Assembly (NCBI GenBank): GCA_026770585.1
Contig: MU647053.1
Location: forward strand, 157,094-167,418
From: Baffinella frigidus
Lineage: Eukaryota > Cryptophyceae > Cryptomonadales > Baffinellaceae
DNA: 10,325 bases
Direction: 5' to 3'
Position numbers and translations under genes: made by a program. How positions within the stretch are numbered: position 1 is the first letter of the stretch; every line of letters begins with the position of its first letter. Shown here piece by piece: positions 1 through 9,400 of this stretch. A model generated the notes under the pieces. The model saw nothing but the letters and a program-made list of their open reading frames with translations, was not told the DNA's origin and ran no database searches.

Positions 1-68
1 CCCCACACCCCACACCCCCAACCCCCAACCCCAAACCACAAACCACAAACCACACCCCGCACCCCGCA
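1..68 (+). repeat. Degenerate C/A-rich telomere-like repeat at the window start
   Basis: The bases are units of CCCCACA, CCCCCAA and CAAACCA without a clean period, in the same C-rich orientation as the 2801 tract. The stretch from 69 to 620 holds no feature I can support beyond short hairpins, for example GCGGG arms at 468-475 and 496-503. Confidence 0.5.
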
Positions 69-620
69 CTCCGCCGCTTGGTGTGTGTGAAGCGACGGAC
101 TCTTCCCCCCTCCTCCTCTGTTTGAGAAATGCTGATCGTAGCGTGGCTCCCGATGCGCAGCGGTCGACGCTCTCTGCCGTGCGGGCGCCGCGAGAAGGTC
201 TGCGCCTCCACCCTTGCAGATCCTCAACCTCAATCTTCATCTCCTGAGCCTTAACCCTAGCCCGAAAGGTGCGCCTCGCCATCGCACGCTGTCTCGCATC
301 TGTCCTGGGCTGCATACAGCTTTCGTTGTTGACTTGTTCGGGTGGGAATACATGGCGGCGTTAATGATCGGAATGCTCTTTGCTCGGAGCATGTGGTTCG
401 CGGAGCGCTCTCGCCACCAGCCCTTGGAGGTGGCTCAAATAGTACCCTGGATTTTGTTTGATTTACCTCAGCGGGGTCCATTGGGTCGATTCGAACCCGC
501 TGACAAAAACGATATAACATGTGTACGAGAATGGGACTTCTATTTCCTTTCGGAGATTCAAAACACCTTTGTTCCAGAGCACTATTTGAGCAACCTCCCA
601 GGGCTAGTGGCGTGTCCCAG

Positions 621-759
621 CCACACGGTGGACAACCACCCTTTCGTCAGAAGTCAACCTGCATCGCGCAATTATCTTTAGGGCGGATTTGAACGATGAA
701 ATTGCTCAAACTTCCCCTCAAAATCGAGGGGAACGAATCCCGCGTATTTCACCGTGTGG
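621..759 (+). mobile_element. MITE-like element, family B copy 1
   Basis: It is bounded by the perfect inverted ends CCACACGGTG and CACCGTGTGG. The interior (AGTCAAC...CGCAATTA...TTTAGGGC, then CCCCTC-AAAATC-GAGGGG) aligns with the copies at 3685 and 5884. It is about 139 nt long and has no coding capacity. I see no clear target-site duplication. Confidence 0.75.
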
Positions 760-899
760 ATCGCGAGAGCCTCCACGAATGATGAATCCCGGAAGCTCCG
801 CTCGCTGGGTATGGCTTGCTCTCGAGAGCAAGGAGAAGAGCGAAGAGCGCTTCTCCTCCCCGCTCCTCGTCCACTCCTCCCGGCGCTGACGCCACTGAA

Positions 900-1090
900 A
901 GAACGAGAGATGGAAAGCGAGCGAGAGCGAGCGCACAAGCCAGCGAGAGCGAGAGCGCGCGAGAGCAAGAGAGAGCGAGAGAGCGAGAGCGAGCGAGCGA
1001 GAGCGAGAGAGCGAGAGCGAGAGCGAGAGCGAGAGAGCGAGCAAGAGAGCGAGCGAGAGCGAGAGCGAGAGAGCGAGAGCGAGAGAGTGA
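900..1090 (+). repeat. GA-rich imperfect microsatellite (GAGAGC/GAGCGA units)
   Basis: About 190 bases are built of GAGA and GAGC units. The long open frames here on both strands encode only Arg-Glu-Ser or Ser-Leu-Arg repeats, because no stop codon can be formed from these units; I do not call them genes. From 1090 to 1280 the sequence is G-rich with short GGGGGG runs and shows no gene. Confidence 0.9.
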
Positions 1091-1281
1091 CGCCCCCCCC
1101 CCGCAGCCACCGGGGCAAGCGGAGGCGCGGGGAGGGGGGGCGGGCAGAAGGCGGTTTTCATGCGGGGGGGGCATCGAGCGCGAAGGGGGGGCACGCGAAA
1201 GGGAAGGCGACAGGGGAGGAAGGCCACGCGGAGGAGGAGGCGTATGTTGCAGGTGTGTCTGTCTTCATGGCTCAGCGGTCG

Positions 1282-1330
1282 GCGTTCAGTGTTCAGCGGT
1301 CAGGGTTCAGGATTCAAGGTTCAGGTTTGA
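1282..1330 (-). repeat. TTCAG-type short repeat
   Basis: GTTCAG, GGTCAGG, GGTTCAGG and GGTTCAAGG recur at spacings of 8 to 12 bases. The units look like diverged TTTAGGG in the orientation opposite to the main tract. From 1335 to 1792 I see no gene, only a hairpin with CTCAAGTGG and CCAACTTGAG arms near 1662-1708. Confidence 0.45.
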
Positions 1331-1792
1331 TCTGAAGGACACGCCCACGGTTTGCACCCTGCCGGTTCGGTTGCCTGGGAAGCGTCCAGGGCTGTATGCT
1401 TTTGAGTGCCTGGGGAATGGCATAGGGCTACCAAGCTGCCTTCGTCGGGTTTCTAGCTCTATCCGGGTTAACTTGGGCACGTCATATAATACATTTAGGG
1501 CGTAGATGGACGTTTAATTGGAAGCGGATGCCTGGTTTTTCAAACTAATAATGACGTACCCTGACCTACTCGGACAGAGCTAGGGCTTGTCTGGGCGGTG
1601 TTTAGCCCTGTCTCAGTCTATTCAGGATCACCAATTTGGTGAGCCCGGGCTCTTCCCCGCTCTCAAGTGGACGGGTGTGTACTGCACACACTGCATGCCA
1701 ACTTGAGAATAGTCAGCGAACACAACTGATGCAGCGGTAGGGTGTTGTAGGGCCGTCGCTCTTCGTTATGGAGATGCTTTGCAAACGCTGGT

Positions 1793-1926
1793 CCGCTATC
1801 GAGCGATTTGCCATACAGTCAAACAGCCATGATTGGAATCCGGTCATGGTTTTCAGGAACACAAGTTAAACCTTTTTTCAGGAAAACAAGTTGAACCAAG
1901 TTCTTTTGTTTTTGCTCGGCAGCAGT
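1793..1926 (+). mobile_element. MITE-like element, family A copy 1 (divergent)
   Basis: It runs from CCGCTATCGAGCGAT to TTTTGCTCGGCAGCAG and aligns with the other family A copies through ACAGTCAA, GGTTTTCAGG and CAAGTTGAAC. It contains a local duplication of the TTTCAGGAA...CAAGTT segment, which makes it longer than its relatives. Confidence 0.6.
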
Positions 1927-2127
1927 GTGTGCTTGTGCGCGCTGGGCTTCAACTGAGACGACGGTTTCGGTCGGGGACAGGTCTCGTGATCCCATTGAAA
2001 AGTTATCCACGAAGCTCCTCCCGGTGTGGCTCGTCAAGAACGAGCACATAACGCCCCTCCCCGCACCCACCAGCACCCTCTGAACCTTGCCGCCTCGCTG
2101 ACGTTGACATGTGGCGTTGGTGTGCAG

Positions 2128-2211
2128 AGCTGCGGAAGAGGCGGTTCGAAGCGATCCCACTCCTCGAGATGATCGAGCAAGGCACGGCTACCTTCGCTCT
2201 CTCGCGCGCAG
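2128..2211 (+). CDS. Possible upstream exon, helix-like; tentative
   Basis: The sequence between TGTGCAG|AG and GCGCGCAG|GTC is GC-richer than its surroundings. In one frame it reads ELRKRRFEAIPLLEMIEQGT then ATFALSRA, which looks like an amphipathic helix. I recognise no family. Its 3' edge is repeated at 2656-2684 (ACCTTCGC...TCTCGCGCGCAGGTC), the same edge-duplication habit seen at proven exons of the E2 gene. It could be an N-terminal exon of that gene or chance. Confidence 0.22.
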
Positions 2212-2231
2212 GTCTTCTCTTCTTTTTTTGT

Positions 2232-2345
2232 CCGACATCGAGCGAATATGGCACATGTAAAACAGTCAAGACCAGATTCTGGCCTCGGCTTTCAGGTACA
2301 AGTCCTTGAAACATTTCAAGTTGTTCCCTCTTCGCTGGGAAGCAG
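2232..2345 (+). mobile_element. MITE-like element, family A copy 2
   Basis: It shows the family ends CCGACATCGAGCGAA and TTCGCTGGGAAGCAG and the internal GTCAAGACCAGATTCTGG hairpin. A further stretch of about 85 bases downstream (to 2431) is shared with 7081-7172, so this copy belongs to a larger repeated block. Confidence 0.72.
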
Positions 2346-2509
2346 ACCCGCGAAGCCTTCTGAAAAGTGATGGACTTAACTACCAGGGCTACGAAGACCA
2401 TGGCTGATTCAGGCCTTACGAACTGTGTCCCTACCGATTGCATACTGCACAGCGATGATCGAACAAAGCAAAGCCACTATGCCGGAATGCGATGGGACTT
2501 TAACAATCT

Positions 2510-2532
2510 CAACACGCCTTTGGGGCGTGTTG
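2510..2532. other. 9-bp hairpin
   Basis: CAACACGCC and GGCGTGTTG are perfect inverted arms around a 5-base loop. The surrounding 2432-2695 holds no recognised gene. Confidence 0.5.
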
Positions 2533-2695
2533 GTGGAGCCATTTTTGTCGATATTATGCCTTCATTTGTGCCTGAAATTGATTTGTTTTTTGTACATTTG
2601 CGTGCTGAAGAAGGTAAACAGTACAAAATGTCCAGAGTCCTGACCCGATCCCGCGTAGCACCTTCGCCTTCTCGCGCGCAGGTCCGTGACCACAC

Positions 2696-2800
2696 CTGAA
2701 TGTTTTAACCCGAAACCCTTTACCCGAAACTCTGAAACCGAACTCCTCAACCACGTAACACTCCCGACTGAAAACTCCCGACTGAAAACCCGAACCTCAC
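2696..2800 (+). repeat. Degenerate telomere-like repeats flanking the main tract
   Basis: Units such as AACCCGAAACCC, AACTCTGAAACCGAACTC and a doubled ACTCCCGACTGAAA resemble diverged CCCTAAA units. They merge into the regular tract downstream. Similar short degenerate patches are at 1-68, 3550-3618 and 4446-4500. Confidence 0.6.
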
Positions 2801-3290
2801 ACCCCAAACCCTACACCCCAAACCATAAACCCTAAACCCCAAACCCTTGACCCTAGACCCTAGACCCTAGACCCCAAACCCGGACCCCTGACCCCTAAAC
2901 CCTAAACCCTAAAGTTTAATCCTTAAACCCTAAACCCTTAACCCTAAACCCTGAACCTTAAACCCTTCCCCATAATTCCTAAACACTAAACCCTAAACCC
3001 TAAACCCTTGACCCTAGACCCTAGACCCTAAAACCGGACCCCTGACCCCTAAACCCTCAACCCTAAACCCTAAACCCTGAACCTGAAACCCTGCCCCATA
3101 AACCCTTAACCCTAAATCCTAAACCCTAAACCCTAAACCCTAAACCCTAAACCCTGAACCCTGAACCCCAAACCCTAACCCCTAACCCCTAAACCCTAAA
3201 CCCTAAACCCTAAACCCTAAACCCTAAACCCTAAACCCTAAACCCTAAACCCTAAACCCCAAACCCTAAACCCCAAACCCTAAACCCCAA
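2801..3290 (+). repeat. Interstitial telomere-like tract, (CCCTAAA)n with variants
   Basis: Runs of CCCTAAA on this strand (TTTAGGG on the other) fill most of the tract, with perfect arrays near 3118-3158 and 3187-3257. Variants such as CCCTAGA, CCCTGAA, CCCCAAA and CCCTTGA are interspersed. A higher-order duplication with a period of about 161 is visible: TTGACCCTAGACCCTAGACC at 2847 and again at 3008, both followed by a GGACCCCTGACCCCTAAACC block. The tract ends at TCCCAG (3296), next to the first supported exon of the E2 gene. Confidence 0.92.
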
Positions 3291-3334
3291 TCCCAGACGG
3301 CGGACACTTGGGCAACGCGGGCCCCCCTCCGCAG

Positions 3335-3421
3335 GGTTGGGGCGGGTGGGTGATGCAGAAGCTGGGGCAGGGGCAGGCGAACGTGACCTGCCGCGGCCGC
3401 TCCGCGCGCATCATGTCTGAG
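3335..3421 (+). CDS. E2 gene, first supported exon (start of UBC helix 1); 5' edge uncertain
   Basis: The frame ends in SARIMSE at GAG|GTCAAA. Joined to the next exon it gives ARIMSE-VTSLAASLP, the RRLAQE...SLP helix pattern seen just before the core of BIRC6-type domains. The phase-0 junction fits. The N-terminal part is rich in Gly, Gln and Trp (GWGGWVMQKLGQGQ) and I do not recognise it. Four in-frame AG acceptors could start the exon (before 3297, 3335, 3359 or 3377). I chose 3335 because a run of pyrimidines lies before it. At 3297 the exon would begin almost directly after the telomere-like tract. The gene must continue upstream because there is no convincing start codon. Confidence 0.5.
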
Positions 3422-6400
3422 GTCAAACCCCTCATAGTGGACATGACTGTGTGTTGCAAGTTCTCTCTTCAGCGGATGCGACACCCCCGCGAAGAAAGAG
3501 AAGAGGGTCTTGACTGTTGGCGAGCCTGCCAGTCAACTGGGCCTCATCGACCCTCAACCCTCAACCCTCCACCCTGCGTCCTACACCCTAAGCCATGCAC
3601 CCTGAACCCTATACCGTAGACTCATCAAGCAGGATGATTGAGATTAATCAAGATACGGTCGTTGAGGTTAACAAAGATAGAGTACCCAAACGGTGGACTA
3701 CGACCCGGTCGTCAAAAGTCAACTTGCGTCACGCAATTAACTTCAGGGCATTATGTGGTGCAAATTGGTCACGCAACGCCTCTCAGAATCGAGGGGAACT
3801 ACACCCGCGTAGTCCACCGAGTGGGTGTGAGAGGGTGTGTGAGACAGTGCGAGAGGGTGTGCGAGCAGTGTGCGAGGGTGGGGTGCGGTGCAGGTGACGT
3901 CTCTGGCGACGAGCCTGCCGGTCAAATGGCCCTCCATGCGACCGGCATTCGACCACACTCATCCACACGCACCATCGTCGAATGGCCCTCCATTTGACCG
4001 GTCAAATGGCCCTCCGCAATCGAGGTGCGCGTGGACGATTATCGCTAACAAAGAAACGGTACGGTTGTGGAACACACCTCACACACCCGGGCCTGCTCCT
4101 GCAATGCTGTGTGCTGCAATTCCTACCCCATCCCCCCTAACCCCCCCCCCCGTCGAGTCTAAAGTGAAAAGCCCGTCTCATACTCGTTTCGGCACTCCAG
4201 ACGAGGTCGACAAGCAGGTTGATTGTGGTTAACACAGACAGCGTACGGGACAGGTGTCTGGCCCTTGCTCTTGTAAGGCTGGGTGCAAATCCTCAACCCC
4301 ACCGCCTCCTCCTCCCCCATCCCCGGCAGGTGACGTCACTGGCGGCAAGCCTGCCGGTGAACTGGGCCTCATCGATCCTGGTGCGCGCGGACGAGACGAG
4401 ACCCGACCACGTCAAAGCTCTCATCGTCGGTCCGTCCTCCCCCGCAATCAAAAATTGAAACCTGAATCCCAAAACTCGAAACCCGACACCCGAAACCTAG
4501 CTCTGCATCAGAGTATCCTGCAATCGTGAAAGCACGCGGCTGGAGTGGGGGGGGGGTGATTTGCTTCACGGACGCTTTCCGGGGTGGTTTTGGATTAGTA
4601 CGGTGTGTCTATTTCTGTGGTGCCGATACCGGACTTGGCATGTGTGTGAATTGTTTATTATTATTCTTTCATGTTGATTCTGGGGTGTGGAAGAGGCGAG
4701 GAGTCGTCAGCTGACCCCCCCTTCCCGGGACGTGCAGGACCGGAGGATACGCCCTACCAGAACGGGTGCCCCCCCCACCTGAAGTCCCCCCAGCCTGTTC
4801 TCATCAAGCCTCGAGAGCAGGGCCCTGATCCATGAGAACCTTGCTTGACACCAACATGGTCACTATCCATTTATCCGCACACCAGGAAGCGAGGGGCAAG
4901 AGAGCATCTCTCTGACACTGGGGCATCGCCCCGTCTGTCGCGCATACTCTTTCAAATGTTTCTACTGGTGATTCCGTCCGCTTCTCAAACCAGCTTCTCC
5001 CTACTGCTGACGCTACGGGGTCAGCTAGGTGTCAGCATCTAGCTGTCAGCATCCCCCTGCTGACTGCTCTGACGCTAGGGGCGGGACTTCAGATTGATCG
5101 ACATCGACAACCTCCTCGGTCCCTCATACCCCTCCGCACATTTATCCTCACTTGCTGTGCGAGGCTTGACAAGAACAGGAGGCTAGGGGTTAGCTTGCAT
5201 GCCTCCGAGGGGCGCGGAAAACCTATGGATCTTTTTTACACTACAGCGCCACTTCCCTGCTCGCTGCGGCCTGGCTCGCCCATCTCCCCCCCCCGTCCTG
5301 TCCTTCCACTACGCTCTCGGTGGAGGTACACCGCGAGGCTGGGTCTGAGCAGGACCTAGAGAGAGATCCTGCACACTCTACACGTTGTGTACAGAGGGAA
5401 GGTCCCTCTCCCTGGGCGAGACCTGGATTCGTAATCCAGTAATGCACGGCTGCAATGTATGGGGCGCGCGGATCCTTCTTGACACTGGAGGCGGGGCGGT
5501 TGGTTCGCTAGGTGGCAGCATCCCCCTGGTGACTGTGCGCATTGCTCTTGACACGGCTCGCGGGGCGGGATGCAGGTTGTTCGAGTTCGACATCCTGCTG
5601 GGGCCGTCGTACCCCTCGGCACCTCCCTCGGTGCAGCTCATCACCACTGGCCGCGGCCGCATCCGCTTCAATCCCAACCTCTATGCGTGCGGCAAGGTGA
5701 GGCCCCAACCTCTATCCGTGTGGCAAGGTCAGGGCTCAGACGTTCAACCACTTCCTGCCCTAGATGGATCCCATCCGCGGCTGCTCTCTCTCTGTCTCGG
5801 GGTTGGTCATGTGTTCGAACTTTGTGAAGCAAACGCCAGCACGGGAGTCGTGTCGGCAGCGACTTTAGAATCACTGGTACTAGCCACACGGTTTAGTACG
5901 ACCCTTCCATTAAAAGCTGACATGTCGCACACAATTAACTTTAGAGCCTTATGTGGTGCAAATTTGGTCACGTCACACCCCAGAATCTGGGGTCGACGAA
6001 ACCCTCGTGCTCCACCGAGTGGTAAAAGAGGTTCCCTTTCATTATGAGACGTCCCACTCTCGACTTTTGTCTCGGCGGGGAGCGCTTTTCAGGGCTGAGC
6101 ACCAACCCTGGCCGACCCCGCAAGGCTCAACGCAAGGCATGTGATGACCTGGTCCAGGACCAGCACCCCGACCCTAGTCCAGCACGAGCCCGCCTCGGGG
6201 CGTTGGATAGACAGCATGATGGGTGCTCACACCCTGAAACCATGGTGGCTCCGGAAGCAGAATGATGCCCCCTTCGACCCCTCCCTCTCTGTCCTATCCC
6301 TCCCCCCCCCCCTCCCATAGCCTGCCGGCTAACCGGCCTGCCGGCCGGGCCCGCAGAGCCGTGCAGGGGGGGCATTCTGCACAGCAGAATCCACTGACCG

Positions 6401-9400
6401 CGCGGCGTGGGTGCTCAGGTGTGTCTCTCGCTGTTGGGCACCTGGCCTGGCCCGGGATGGGACCCCGCCACTTCCACCATCCTCCAGGTTGCGAGCCCCA
6501 CACAGGGCTCTTGGATGGGGTATTTCAAAAGTCAATTTTGTTGGTGTTTGTGGCCAAAAGTGGACAAACGACAGCACAAACGGCTCCAAGTACGCACCAA
6601 TGGCTCCAAGAACAAACCTGGAATACCCCACCGAAGAGCCCTGGGTGGTTGCCCCTTCCAACTCGTTCAAATTCCGTCCAAATTCAGGGGTATGTGTATT
6701 CAGAGGCCGGGTGGCCTCGCTTTAGGTGCTAGCTTTTTTTAGGGGCACGGTGATTTGGCTGGAGTCAAGAAAGTCTCTCTGCCGATGTCGAGCGAGTATG
6801 GCACATATAAGACAGTCACGGCCAGATTCTGGCCTTGACTTTCAGCTAAAAGTCCTCAAACCCTTTTGAGTTGTTCCCTCTTCGCTCGGAAGCGGGTCTA
6901 GAAACGGTCACGTGACCTCGCGTTCGGTGCTTGCTTCCTGTGAGGGGAATACACGGAGGCTTGGTTGGAATTCAGGTGTCTCGCGTCCTGGGGGATGGAG
7001 CGGAGCAGACGAGCGAGAGTAGATAAAACACGGTTCCTGTCTAGAGTAGAGAAAACACGGTTCCCACGCTCCAGTTGCGAGGGAAGCAGACCAGCGTAGC
7101 CTTCTGAAAAGTGATGAGCTCAGCTACCAGGTCTACGAAGGGAAACTATGGCTGATTATGGCCTTACGAACTGTTGCATGCAGAGGCTGTATCGCTGATC
7201 CTCGTGCCGGGCCTGATGTCCTCCCGCACTACGAACAAAGAAGGATGCGCGCGTGCGAGGGAGGCTCAAGCAATAATGCGCCGGGCAATAATGCGCCGGG
7301 CATGGTGTGTCCACGCGCGGCAGGGGCCGGCGTGAATCCAAGAAGTCCCTTGACCGATCTCTCGCGGCAGGTTCTGGTATCGATACAGGCGCTGATTTTG
7401 GGGGTGGTTGACCCCTACTTCAACGAGCCGGGGTTCGGGGGCATGCAGAACTTTTCTTGGGTGCGCCCCTCAATTCCGGAGATCTGAGTCTTCAGGGTGC
7501 AGGGCCGCTTGCGAGCGAACTTGGAACAACCAAGAAAGTCAAGGCCAGATTATGGCCTTGTCTTGAGCCATTTTTCAGGTTAAAGCCTTCAAAATAGTTT
7601 AGTTTGTTCCCTTTTCGCTCGGCAGCGGGTAGGGTTTCGGGGTTGGGGTTGAACGCTGGCATGAAGCAGCCTGGCGCAACCACTCGAGAGTGCTGGAACC
7701 ACCATCTTACATGTGGGGTTTAAAAATTGTACCAGTCGCGGGCGTGGTTGGAGCCATTTCTAAGCTGAACGAGAACAGGCACGAAGTTGGTCGATCTCAT
7801 CCGATCAAGGTCATTGTGTCACAGATCTCGTAAAGAAAGACTTGATGACATGCATCAAGTCTTTCTGTACGATGTCCCCCGTCGCATACGAAGTCAGCAA
7901 GTCGAAGGGGGGGGGGGTGCATCATTTTTAGATGCTATGCCAATCGACGGCTGCATGAACCTTTTTTTACGTTCTCTTCTTCTTGGAAACACCTCGCTAA
8001 AATCCTTGTACGGCCGCACTTGTGAAACACCCCTATTAAAGGGCTGGGCCGTCAAGTTTTTGGAGATTGACTTGACTTGCGTCAAACGTCAAGGTTTGCA
8101 GATTCTTTTGACTTGACGTTTGACGTTTGGTCACGAATTTGGTCCGCCGTCAAGTCTGAAAAAAATCTCCGGACGGGAGAACGCCTCCGCGGGGGGGCAT
8201 TCTGCAGGTTGGTGGCACGAGATCGGAGTCGGAAATCCTTTCGGCCGAGATCCGATCGAGGTTTACAAGCATTGTAAACGAAATTTTCAAAAGTGCATGC
8301 ACTTTGGAAATTTTGACAGACAAGATCTGGCACTGACGGACAAGATCTGGCAAACCAGATCTTGCCTGTCGAAATTGACCTAAGGTCAAATTCGTTACCA
8401 AACGTCAAACGTCAAGGTGAAACTTGACGTTTGACTTGACTTTGTCGGAGTTCCCCCGGGGCCGAAGTTGACTTGACCTTGTACCAAGTCAACGAAAAAC
8501 TTGGTACAAGGTCAACTTAGTTGACTTGACGGCCCAGCCAGGGCCTATTTCCAATTGGGGGTTCTAGCTCCCTCGAGTGGAATGCGGAGAGTTGTGTGTG
8601 GCTACGTTGAAATGTGTCTCTTACATCTTGCGGCTGCTGACTGGCTTCGTGACTGGCTTTGCGTTGTGACTGGCTTCGTGACGCAGGGCAAGGCGGAATC
8701 GACTCGGTACCTGACTGTCTTACGGTGTCCTGGCTGTCTTCCTGACTGCCTTCGTGACTGGCTGTGCGTTGTGACTAGTTTAATGGCGCAGGACAAGGCA
8801 GTCGACTCGGTAAGTTGACATACTGTTAAAGTTGTCATTCTTCCCAGGTCAAGGCGCAATCGGCTCTGTACAACCAAGATATCCGGAAGCACACCCTCCA
8901 GGCCGCCATTCTCGAGCAGATCACGGGCGCTTCAAACAACACTGTTTTTCGAGAGGTGAAGAGCCACTCCTCTTTGCCTGATTCCTGGCCACTTATGCCC
9001 ACGAAATGAACCTCGCAGGGTGTCCACTCTCACACGCCCCCCATTCGGTCTTGAGTGAGCGGGACGTTTTTGTTGATGTCTGCAAGGCCTCCATGCATCC
9101 CCCCCACGGATGCTCGGATCAAGCGGAATGACGCGAGGGAAGAGGAAGGCTGTCCTTCTCTCTTCCTTGAGTTGAGAGAGGTAGAGTTGAAGGCCTGGGT
9201 CGGTGTGGTGCCGCCCGTACCTCTGGTCCCGCGGTGGGTGTGCCGGACCGCGGGCCCGTCCGGCAGGCTGGCTAGGTGCCGCCGGCAGGCTGTGAGAGGG
9301 GGAAGGGGGGGGGGAGAGAGAGGAGGGAGGACCGAGGAGAGAGAGAGGAGAGAGAGAGAGACCCACCTTGATCTCGTGGAGTACCGATGTTGGAGCGGTT

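Noticed and set aside
225-280. Leucine-rich possible exon (ILNLNLHLLSL) between CAG and GGTGCG
   Set aside because: It is a short and compositionally simple stretch of CTCAAC/CTTAACCC units, with no family match and no phase link to another exon.
484-503. tRNA T-arm-like sequence (GGTTCGAATC on the minus strand)
   Set aside because: There is no matching T-stem, anticodon arm or acceptor stem around it. It is part of a simple hairpin.
678-1505. Long open frames on both strands with Arg-Glu-Ser or Ser-Leu-Arg repeats, resembling an SR-rich protein
   Set aside because: They are produced by the GA/GC microsatellite, which cannot form stop codons in most frames. The flanks have no coding character.
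2367-2699. 110-codon open frame on the + strand
   Set aside because: It overlaps the repeated block shared with 7081-7172 and shows no protein motif or conserved splice context.
2801-3290. CRISPR-like array
   Set aside because: The units are 7-base telomere repeats without spacers, and the rest of the window is eukaryotic.
5385-6047. Single 220-codon + strand frame as a complete gene
   Set aside because: Only 5576-5696 resembles a protein. The rest is intron, including the 31-nt donor duplication and part of a MITE. The true gene leaves this frame at 5696.
7834-7866. Rho-independent terminator
   Set aside because: A strong hairpin, but in a eukaryotic intron and without a following T run.
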